Shown: piece by piece, positions 1-5,728 of the stretch
Numbering within the stretch: position 1 is the first letter of the stretch
Layout of the letters: every line of letters begins with the position of its first letter
Source: Syntrophomonadaceae bacterium
GTDB lineage: Bacteria; Bacillota_D; Dethiobacteria; DTU022
Direction of reading: 5' to 3'
Length of the DNA: 6,542 bases
NCBI GenBank assembly: GCA_003562605.1
Contig: PWUG01000024.1
Span: 1 to 6,542 of the forward strand
Program-made: the position numbers and the translations under genes
Notes under the pieces: generated by a model
Databases searched by the model: none
Told to the model about the DNA's origin: nothing
What the model saw: the letters and a program-made list of their open reading frames with translations, nothing else

Positions 1-60
1 AGCAGCTTCTCTAAAATCCCAGGGATGGCAGCGGGTTTTGGGAAAGATCACAATGGTTAA
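1..60 (+). CDS. Possible 3' end of a convergent gene (fragment)
   Basis: Reading frame 1 is open from the window edge and ends in TAA at 58-60, giving a 19-residue tail that ends in GFGKDHNG. Directly after the stop comes a GC-rich inverted repeat that could terminate a rightward transcript. That arrangement would fit the end of a gene convergent with the regulator. I do not recognise the tail. The other plus frame (from base 2) and one minus frame are also open here, so the call rests mainly on the stop-plus-hairpin context and may be chance. Confidence 0.2.
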   Translation, partial: SSFSKIPGMAAGFGKDHNG

Positions 61-85
61 CCGGGGCTCTGGAGATATCTCCCGG
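61..85 (+). terminator. GC-rich inverted repeat, possible terminator
   Basis: CCGGGG at 61-66 can pair with TCCCGG at 80-85, with one G-U pair, around a 13-base loop. On the plus strand this is followed by CCTTGTTT, a weak T-rich tract. Inside it lies a separate 12-bp perfect palindrome, GGAGATATCTCC, at 71-82. There is no long T run on either strand, so factor-independent termination would be weak. The position between two possibly convergent genes supports the reading. Confidence 0.3.
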
Positions 86-98
86 CCTTGTTTCCGTT

Positions 99-114
99 GG
101 GCATTTAAATGCCC
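99..114. repeat. 16-bp perfect palindrome at the regulator stop codon
   Basis: GGGCATTTAAATGCCC is a perfect palindrome whose last base overlaps the TAG stop (116-114) of the minus-strand regulator gene. It has no true loop and no T run after it, so it is not a classic terminator. It may form a short hairpin at the 3' end of the regulator mRNA, or be a protein site, or be chance. Confidence 0.4.
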
Positions 115-2285
115 TATCCAATTCCGTATTTTTTGATTTTTTGATATAACCAGGCCCTGCTAATTCCCAACTTCCTGGCCGTTTTGGTTTTATTCCACTT
201 GTTGCTATTCAAAGCAGCAACAATTGTTTCTTTCTCAATGTAATCTCTCTGGTTTCTCAGTTTGCTTACAAACTGCTTATTTTCCTGGTCATTTCTCGAC
301 TTGCTAATCGATTCAAGCAGCCTATCCGGCAGGTCATTTATCGTAACAGTTCCATCATTACAGAAATTCATGATACTCTCTATGGTATGTTTCAGCTCCC
401 GCACATTGCCAGGCCAGGGATATTTTATCATTATTGACAGGGCCTCAGGCGATATTTCTTGAACATTTCTATTAAGTATTTCATTGTATTCTTCAATGAA
501 GCTTGAGGCCAACAAATAAATGTCGCTAATTCTATCCCGTAAAGGGGGGATTTTTAATAATACCACGTTTAAACGAAAATACAGGTCGGCCCGGAATTTA
601 TTGTCTTCCACCATACTTTCCAGGTCATGGTTGCTTGCAGCAATAATTCTTACATCCGTGTTTATCGTTTTTACTCCTCCTATACGTTCAAAGCTTTTAT
701 CGTGGATTACCCGCAATAGCTTGGCCTGCAAAGAAAGAGGCATATCTCCAATTTCATCCAAGAACAGAGTTCCGTTATTTGCGATTTCAAACTTGCCGGG
801 TTTACCTTGTTTTTTTGCGCCTGTGAATGCCCCTTCTTCGTATCCGAAGAGCTCTGTTTCCAGAAGGTTTTCCGGGATGGCCGCACAGTTTATGGTTATC
901 AGGGGTCCCTGGGCCCTTTTACTGTGGTTGTGAATTGCCTGGGTGATAAGCTCTTTGCCGGTTCCGCTTTCACCGATAACCAGAACGGTAGAGTCTGTTT
1001 GTGCCGCTCTTCTGGAAAGTTCAATTAGATTTTCCATTTCAGTATTTTCGGTCAGGATCTTATCGAAGCTTCCGTTTCTTTTAGATAATTCTTTCTTATA
1101 GTAAGATAATTTGCTGCTCATTGATTCTATTTTATCGGCCAGAATTTTTATCTCGTGCAGGTCTTTGCAAATAACCTTTCCCACGGCCCCAAAGGGTGTG
1201 TCGTTCTTTTTCATCGGGATACAGGATATGATGTAGTTTCTCCCCCTATGTTTGCTCACCATGTTTTTAAGGGGAATCCCAGAGTTCGCTACCTCTTCCA
1301 GCTTGCAGTCCTTGATATGTTTTCGAATATTTGAGCCCAGCAATTTATTTTCAGGTTTGCCGATGAAATCCTGAAAGGATTCATTGGTAAATGTAATCGA
1401 ACCGCTGTCATCAACGATCACCAATCCGTCATAATCTATGTTCATTACCGTTTCCAGGGTATGATAAAGCTTTTTATATGTGTTCAATTCCCCAGCAATG
1501 CTTTCCAGGTCTTTCATTTCCTGTAGCATGATGACCGTCCCGATTGCTTTTTTATCGCTCATTATGGGTGTAATGGTATGGGAGTATGGAATCTCAAAGA
1601 TGGAAACCGTTCCGGCGATGACAGGCACACCTGTGGCTAAGACTTCTTTTGCGAGCCTGGACAAAGGCTGGCTTATACTATTAAAGGATTTTCCGAAAAG
1701 GCTTCTCAAGGTCGACTTGAATATTATCTCTGCGGCGGGGTTCATCGTATTAATGCGACCTTCAAAATCTGTTGTAATTATGCCGTTGTGCATGGAGGCA
1801 TAGATGGCATTGATCTGGGCAATAAGCAGATCGGCTTTCTTGTAAAAGGCGCCTATAACATCCTTTTTACTTAAAACTCCGGTCACCTTGTTTTGATTAT
1901 TGACAGCAATGCCCAGGCCGTACGGGCTGGAAGCGATAAGGTCCAACAGCTTTTTGAATAACATGTTTTCATTTACTACCCAAACATGCGGGTTGAAAAA
2001 AGAGTCGATTTTCGTGGAGAGATCATAGCCTCGAACCAGCGCATCCAGTACATTATTCTTTGTTAACGCACCCAGTGGTTCGCCCTCTTCATCGATAATT
2101 GCCAATCCTTCTAATTTGTTCAACTTGTGCATGTATTTAATCGCTTCCTTAAGTGTGCTGCCCAGCTTTAAACAGTGTACGTTTCTTGTCATAATATCTT
2201 TTAGCTGCAACTTCAACTCTAGTGCTTTTCCAGCCCCAGCGCCTGCAAGATACTGGATATGAATGGGTTGATTGATTGAGTTCAC
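114..2285 (-). CDS. Sigma-54-dependent activator, CBS-CBS-PAS-PAS-AAA+-Fis
   Basis: This is a cytoplasmic bacterial enhancer-binding protein of 723 residues. It would use ATP hydrolysis to open promoters held by sigma-54 RNA polymerase. A CBS pair occupies about 28-148, with TKNN (75-78) and SKKD (139-142) at the usual ribose/phosphate-binding positions. PAS domains follow at about 155-255 and 276-370, then a probable coiled coil (about 376-405). The AAA+ domain (about 412-640) is complete: Walker A GESGTGKE (438-445), sigma-54 contact loop GAFTGA (485-490), Walker B LFLDE (507-511), sensor I around RIIAASN (546-552), arginine-finger region R565/R571, and WPGNVREL (624-631). A Fis-type helix-turn-helix ends the protein (about 682-723). 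There is no receiver domain, so small-molecule sensing is more likely than phosphorylation. It is divergent from a catabolic operon with a sigma-54 promoter, its probable target. The GTG start is uncertain because the Shine-Dalgarno touches it. The family call is secure; ligand and target are inferred. Confidence 0.95.
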   Translation of the reverse strand: MNSINQPIHIQYLAGAGAGKALELKLQLKDIMTRNVHCLKLGSTLKEAIKYMHKLNKLEGLAIIDEEGEPLGALTKNNVLDALVRGYDLSTKIDSFFNPHVWVVNENMLFKKLLDLIASSPYGLGIAVNNQNKVTGVLSKKDVIGAFYKKADLLIAQINAIYASMHNGIITTDFEGRINTMNPAAEIIFKSTLRSLFGKSFNSISQPLSRLAKEVLATGVPVIAGTVSIFEIPYSHTITPIMSDKKAIGTVIMLQEMKDLESIAGELNTYKKLYHTLETVMNIDYDGLVIVDDSGSITFTNESFQDFIGKPENKLLGSNIRKHIKDCKLEEVANSGIPLKNMVSKHRGRNYIISCIPMKKNDTPFGAVGKVICKDLHEIKILADKIESMSSKLSYYKKELSKRNGSFDKILTENTEMENLIELSRRAAQTDSTVLVIGESGTGKELITQAIHNHSKRAQGPLITINCAAIPENLLETELFGYEEGAFTGAKKQGKPGKFEIANNGTLFLDEIGDMPLSLQAKLLRVIHDKSFERIGGVKTINTDVRIIAASNHDLESMVEDNKFRADLYFRLNVVLLKIPPLRDRISDIYLLASSFIEEYNEILNRNVQEISPEALSIMIKYPWPGNVRELKHTIESIMNFCNDGTVTINDLPDRLLESISKSRNDQENKQFVSKLRNQRDYIEKETIVAALNSNKWNKTKTARKLGISRAWLYQKIKKYGIG

Positions 2286-2292
2286 CCTCCTT
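2286..2292 (-). promoter_or_regulatory. Ribosome binding site abutting the GTG start
   Basis: On the minus strand AAGGAGG lies immediately before GTG (2285-2283), with no spacer. A Shine-Dalgarno this strong normally sits 5-9 bases from the start. Translation may therefore begin at another codon a few bases on, such as a rare ATC at 2276-2274 about 9 bases away. It could also begin at one of the in-frame TTG codons (2216, 2210) or at ATG 2192, although those are too far from this site. The first CBS domain begins near residue 28, so all options keep most of the protein. Confidence 0.6.
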
Positions 2293-2304
2293 ATGATTGT
2301 TTTG

Positions 2305-2379
2305 CCGGATGTCTATACTTGCTAGCAATTTGCTCTAATAAACGTTTACAAATTGGTAAGTATAATAGACATCATCCGG
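2305..2379. repeat. 75-bp imperfect dyad, candidate activator binding site
   Basis: This is a long inverted repeat centred on the 10-bp palindrome TAAACGTTTA (2339-2348). Matching arm pieces, from outside in, are CCGGAT (2305-2310) with ATCCGG (2374-2379), GATGTCTA (2309-2316) with TAGACATC (2366-2373), TATACTT (2314-2320) with AAGTATA (2358-2364), and CAATTTG (2326-2332) with CAAATTG (2349-2355). Small insertions separate the blocks. The left arm also holds the palindrome TTGCTAGCAA (2319-2328). Its centre is about 220 bp upstream of the predicted sigma-54 start site, a workable distance for an enhancer. It also lies just after the predicted start of the regulator's own transcript, so binding could repress that gene, or the RNA could fold into a 5' hairpin. 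The symmetry is seen directly; the function is inferred. Confidence 0.7.
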
Positions 2380-2387
2380 ACCTCTTC

Positions 2388-2416
2388 ATTATAGAGGTAC
2401 AGATGGAAAATTGCAA
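2388..2416 (-). promoter_or_regulatory. Sigma-A-type promoter for the regulator
   Basis: Read on the minus strand, TTGCAA (2416-2411) and TATAAT (2393-2388) are separated by exactly 17 bases. The -10 matches the consensus fully and the -35 matches 4 of 6 positions. The start site would be near 2381, giving a leader of about 95 nt before the GTG. The -10 sits inside a small dyad, ACCTCT (2380-2385) with AGAGGT (2393-2398), which could be an operator. Confidence 0.6.
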
Positions 2417-2539
2417 GCCGCATATTTTTGAATACTTTTTGCGATCCAGGTCTCCGAATTATTACCATCCAGGCTTGAAACAGCATTTTGTTCTTTCCAG
2501 GGATTATCTGGCATAGTGTGACAGGCACCCAAACTTTTG

Positions 2540-2555
2540 TGGCATACCTTTTGCT
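2540..2555 (+). promoter_or_regulatory. Sigma-54 (-24/-12) promoter of the catabolic operon
   Basis: TGGCAT, then ACCTT, then TTGCT matches the sigma-54 consensus TGGCAC-N5-TTGCW. The GG (2541-2542) and GC (2553-2554) pairs have the required 12-base offset. Transcription would start near 2566 and run into the acyl-CoA ligase gene. The divergent gene encodes a GAFTGA-containing sigma-54 activator, which makes a functional site much more likely than a chance match. I saw no convincing sigma-A promoter for this operon. Confidence 0.85.
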
Positions 2556-2565
2556 TGTTCATATT

Positions 2566-2775
2566 ATAAGAAGGAACAGCAGTAATTGCCCTGTTTACAG
2601 GAAAATAGTTTGACAGGAAGAGCTGGAGAAAGGTGAGCGCAGGGTTTAAGCGCCAGGCTTTTTGGGGTGAACAATGTACCAGGAAATATAATTTTCGAGA
2701 CACCCGCGTTCGCTGCACCTTTCCGCACGGTTATTTGATGAAGTTATCACCATACATGATGAGGAGGTTCAGTCA
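2566..2775 (+). other. Leader region of the ligase operon, about 210 nt
   Basis: This is the stretch between the predicted sigma-54 start site and the ligase ATG. It has no recognisable riboswitch or terminator. It holds a short inverted repeat CCTGT-TT-ACAGG (2590-2601) and a pair of GCGC blocks (2637-2640 and 2650-2653) followed by T5, which is too weak to call an attenuator. One open frame of 48 codons runs from GTG 2633 to TGA 2777-2779 and overlaps the ligase start. Confidence 0.5.
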
Positions 2776-2779
2776 ATGA
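2633..2779 (+). CDS. Possible 48-codon upstream ORF overlapping the ligase start
   Basis: A GTG at 2633 preceded by GGAG (2625-2628, 4-base spacer) opens a frame that ends at TGA 2777-2779. It overlaps the ligase ATG in an ATGA arrangement of the kind often used for translational coupling. The predicted peptide is 48 residues, very basic and aromatic, with two Cys, no signal peptide and no domain I recognise. Its composition looks like translated noncoding DNA, and the ligase already has its own strong ribosome binding site inside this frame. Chance is the more likely explanation. Confidence 0.15.
   Translation: MSAGFKRQAFWGEQCTRKYNFRDTRVRCTFPHGYLMKLSPYMMRRFSQ
2761..2767 (+). promoter_or_regulatory. 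Ribosome binding site of the ligase gene
   Basis: GAGGAGG lies 8 bases before ATG 2776. This near-ideal site fixes the ligase start and predicts efficient translation. Confidence 0.9.
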
Positions 2780-4440
2780 TTCTAGCGACCCCAAAACAGA
2801 TCGAGGAGTATACTAGCAAGGGCTGGTGGGGATCGGAAACACTTATTGATTCGTTCAAAAAACACGCCCGGGCAAACCCTGAATTGGTTGCCATTGTGGA
2901 CCCGTATGACAGGGAAGAACTGGTCGGAACGCCCGCGGAACGGATGACTTACAAGGAGCTGGATCGGGCTGTTGATGCCGTGACTACCGCATTCTTGGAA
3001 ATGGGTCTTGCTAAGGACGATGTGGTTATGGTTCAACTTCCCAACTGTTGGGAGCTGGCCATGCTGTACCTGGCCATTACCAGGGCGGGTGCCTTGATTT
3101 CCCCGGTCCCGGTGCAGTGGAGGAAAAAAGAGCTGGAATATATTGCTAATATTACCGATGCCAGGATTTTTATTACCTTAGAAGACCTGAAAGGTTTTAA
3201 GCACAAGGATATGGTAGGAGAAATCCAAAAAGATTTTCCAGGGATGAAACATGTACTTACCCTGGAGCAAATCAGGGAAATGGCCCAGGGTAAAGTGGAC
3301 GAGGAGAAATTAAATAACGTGGAGATTGACGGCAATGATATTTTCACACTCTGCTGGACCTCGGGAACCGAGGCTGAACCAAAAGGATGCCCGTTAAGTC
3401 ATAATAACTGGTTTAACCAAGGTGGAATGCTTTCCGAAACGGCAGATATCAGGCCGGGGGATATCCAGTTAACGGCTGGACCGCTGGTTAACATGGCCTC
3501 TGTTGGGACCACCTTTATCCCGTGGCTGATTCATGGGGGCACTTTTGTCCTTCATCATCCCTTAAATTTACCGCTGTTTATCAAGCAGATGACAGAGGAG
3601 AAAGTAAACTACACCCTTTTGGTTCCGGCGGTGGCCAATATAATTGTTAAACACCCCCAGGTGGACAGCTTTGACCTGAGCGCTACCAGGACCATCACCC
3701 TGGGTGCTGCTCCTCCTTCATTATTTACCATGCAGGAATTCAAGCGCAGGTGGGGCATTGAAATTGGAAATATATGGGGACAAAACGAGGGGACAGGTAT
3801 TGTTTCCGGCCCACAGGATGTACCTGAAATGGAGAAAAGAGTGAATAACCTTCCCCAGTTTGGTAAACCCGGTGCCAGGTGGGCGTCTAAAATTGCGACC
3901 GAGCGCTTTCAAACCAAGCTAGTTGACCCTGATACCGGAGAGGAAGTGACCAGGGTAGGTGAAGTTGGAGAGCTGGCTTATAGAGGTCCAAATATCATCC
4001 CGGGTTACTTCAAAAGGCCCGATTTGACTGAGAAAGCATTCGATGAGGATGGGTACTTTTACACGGGGGATTTTTTTGAAATCAAAGAAAACAATTTTAT
4101 TGGCTTTTTTGAACGGAAGAAAGATATTATAATCCGGGGTGGCTACAATATCAGCGCCCAGGAAATCGAAAACATGTTGCTGGGGCATTCGAAAGTTGCC
4201 GATGTGGCTGCTGTGGCCATGGAGGATGAAATGCTAGGCGAAAAAACATGTGTTTACGTGGTACCCAGGGAAGGAGAAGAAGTGAAGCTAGAAGACCTGA
4301 CCTCATTTATGAAGGACCAGGGAATTGCTGCCTATAAATTGCCAGAACGAGTGGAATTAATTGATGCCATTCCCCGCAATCCTGTCGGTAAGATTCTAAA
4401 GAATGTGCTGCGGGATGATATCAAGAGTAAAATGCGATAA
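2776..4440 (+). CDS. Acyl-CoA synthetase / AMP-dependent CoA ligase
   Basis: This is a class I adenylate-forming enzyme of 554 residues. It would activate a carboxylic acid with ATP to the acyl-adenylate and then form the CoA thioester, releasing AMP and pyrophosphate. The core motifs are present in order: the phosphate loop TSGTEAEPKG (195-204), WGQNEGT (334-340) in place of the common YGxTE, YFYTGD (427-432), the hinge and C-domain entry ERKKDIIIRGGYNI (446-459) with R454, and the catalytic lysine K539 in NPVGKILK. There is no signal peptide or membrane segment, so it is cytoplasmic. Length and motifs resemble the EntE/cyclohexanecarboxylate-CoA ligase branch more than classical long-chain ligases, but the substrate cannot be read from sequence. 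It is the first gene of the operon, with a strong ribosome binding site, downstream of a sigma-54 promoter. The enzyme class is certain; a short or branched fatty, alicyclic or aromatic acid is possible. Confidence 0.93.
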   Translation: MILATPKQIEEYTSKGWWGSETLIDSFKKHARANPELVAIVDPYDREELVGTPAERMTYKELDRAVDAVTTAFLEMGLAKDDVVMVQLPNCWELAMLYLAITRAGALISPVPVQWRKKELEYIANITDARIFITLEDLKGFKHKDMVGEIQKDFPGMKHVLTLEQIREMAQGKVDEEKLNNVEIDGNDIFTLCWTSGTEAEPKGCPLSHNNWFNQGGMLSETADIRPGDIQLTAGPLVNMASVGTTFIPWLIHGGTFVLHHPLNLPLFIKQMTEEKVNYTLLVPAVANIIVKHPQVDSFDLSATRTITLGAAPPSLFTMQEFKRRWGIEIGNIWGQNEGTGIVSGPQDVPEMEKRVNNLPQFGKPGARWASKIATERFQTKLVDPDTGEEVTRVGEVGELAYRGPNIIPGYFKRPDLTEKAFDEDGYFYTGDFFEIKENNFIGFFERKKDIIIRGGYNISAQEIENMLLGHSKVADVAAVAMEDEMLGEKTCVYVVPREGEEVKLEDLTSFMKDQGIAAYKLPERVELIDAIPRNPVGKILKNVLRDDIKSKMR

Positions 4441-4492
4441 AGCCAGACAGCCGGTAGGTACTGCCAATACAGCCAGAAAGGAATGAAAGTAC

Positions 4493-5647
4493 TTGTTTTT
4501 ACTTGAGCTATCAGATGAGCAAACCAATATCATTCAAATGGTCCAAGATTTTGTTGCCAAAGAGGTTGAACCCTTTGCCGGAAGCTGGGACGAAGAGAAC
4601 ATTTTCCCCCTGGATACCTTCCATAAGCTCAGCGAGTTGGGATTCAGCGGGATGACTTGCGGTGATGAATACGGTGGTTCTTTTCTTGACTACCTGACAA
4701 GGGCCCTGGTTTATGAAGAATTGAGTAAGGGGTGCACTCCCCTGGCGGCTACTTTGGCTGTGCACAATATGGTTGCGGACACCATTTTCAAACACGGAAG
4801 CGAAGATCAAAAAAGGAACTGGCTACCTTTACTAAACAGCGGAGAAGTGCTGGCTGCTTACGCTCTAACCGAACCCAATGCGGGCTCTGACGCCGCAGCT
4901 CTGGAAACAACAGCCCTTAAGCAAAACGGAGAGTATGTGCTCAATGGAAACAAAATTTTTATCACCAGCGCTGGCGAAGCAGGATTGTATCTCGTCATGG
5001 CCAAGACTGATAAAGCAAAAAAAGCCAGGGGTATTTCTGCATTCCTGGTGAAAAAGGAAACACCCGGCTTTACCTTTGGCAAAAAAGAGAAAAAAATGGG
5101 TTTTGGCGTTTCTGTCACCGGTGAGCTCATTTTTGATGACTGTCGGGTGCCCCAGGATTCTTTGCTGGGCAATGAAGGGGATGGTTTTAAATATGCCCTG
5201 GGAGCCCTTGATTCCGGCAGGGTTAACCTGGGAGCACTTGGAATAGGCCTGGCCGGCGCTGCCTTTGCATATGCGCTGGAGTATGCAAAGAACCGCAAAC
5301 AGTTTGGGCAGGCTCTTTCCTCTTTCCAGGGCATCCAATTTATGCTTGCGGATATGGCTACGGAAATTGAGGCTGCAAAAGCGATAGTTTACGGAGCGGC
5401 GATGATGGTAGACAGGGGGAGTAGCCCGCGCTCCATTACCCTTGCGGCTGCCATGGCCAAGAGATTTGCTACGGATATGGCCATGAGGGTTACCACGGAT
5501 GCAGTACAGATTCTGGGAGGGTACGGATATATCAAGGACTATCCCGTGGAAAGGTATATGAGGGAAGCGAAGATGTTACAGATTGTAGAAGGAACTAACC
5601 AGATTCAAAGAATGGTTATTGCCCGTGAGCTTTTACTGAGAAAGTAA
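4493..5647 (+). CDS. Acyl-CoA dehydrogenase
   Basis: This FAD-dependent enzyme of 384 residues has the normal length of the short/medium-chain acyl-CoA dehydrogenase family. It introduces an alpha-beta double bond into an acyl-CoA and passes electrons to electron-transfer flavoprotein. Signature 1 is seen as [11 protein letters not shown] (123-133), the flavin-contacting KIFITSA at 154-160, RKQFG at 268-272, and signature 2 as [16 protein letters not shown] (339-354). The catalytic base is E366 in [10 protein letters not shown], the position used by medium-chain, short-chain and butyryl-CoA dehydrogenases. It starts at TTG: an in-frame TGA at 4484-4486 excludes a longer protein, the next ATG (residue 16) would cut the first helix, and AAGGA at 4478-4482 lies 10 bases upstream. 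It is 52 bases after the ligase and should be co-transcribed with it. The substrate is presumably the ligase product, which is inferred from context. Confidence 0.95.
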   Translation: MFLLELSDEQTNIIQMVQDFVAKEVEPFAGSWDEENIFPLDTFHKLSELGFSGMTCGDEYGGSFLDYLTRALVYEELSKGCTPLAATLAVHNMVADTIFKHGSEDQKRNWLPLLNSGEVLAAYALTEPNAGSDAAALETTALKQNGEYVLNGNKIFITSAGEAGLYLVMAKTDKAKKARGISAFLVKKETPGFTFGKKEKKMGFGVSVTGELIFDDCRVPQDSLLGNEGDGFKYALGALDSGRVNLGALGIGLAGAAFAYALEYAKNRKQFGQALSSFQGIQFMLADMATEIEAAKAIVYGAAMMVDRGSSPRSITLAAAMAKRFATDMAMRVTTDAVQILGGYGYIKDYPVERYMREAKMLQIVEGTNQIQRMVIARELLLRK

Positions 5648-5728
5648 AGCTAATTTAATGGAGAATCGACTCCAGCTGCATTTGGAAAAACCGTTCCAGG
5701 ATAACGACATAAGGGAAGTGATTAGATT

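Noticed and set aside
2403..2516. A 37-codon plus-strand frame with AGAGG five bases before its ATG.
   Set aside because: It lies across the regulator promoter and the enhancer-to-promoter spacer, has no recognisable domain, and ends before the sigma-54 promoter. Chance is more likely.
2509..2523. A second TGGCAT resembling a sigma-54 -24 element, part of a TGGCATA direct repeat 31 bp upstream of the true one.
   Set aside because: The -12 GC is missing at the required spacing (the sequence there is GTGAC), so it is not a promoter. The repeat is too short to call functional.
2610..2615. A TTGACA hexamer upstream of the ligase, as a sigma-A -35.
   Set aside because: No -10-like hexamer is found 16-18 bases downstream (GTGAGC is there).
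2389..2718. A 109-codon minus-strand open frame across the intergenic region.
   Set aside because: It runs against the operon leader and sigma-54 promoter, has a composition unlike real proteins, and shows no family motif.
4858..5338. Two long minus-strand open frames (about 157-158 codons) opposite the acyl-CoA dehydrogenase.
   Set aside because: They are antisense to a well-conserved gene with all motifs in place. Their length reflects codon composition of the real gene.
5659..5690. Short inverted repeats TGGAG/CTCCA and TGGAA/TTCCA between dehydrogenase and thiolase.
   Set aside because: The stems are only 5 bp with no T tract, too weak to be a terminator that would split the operon.
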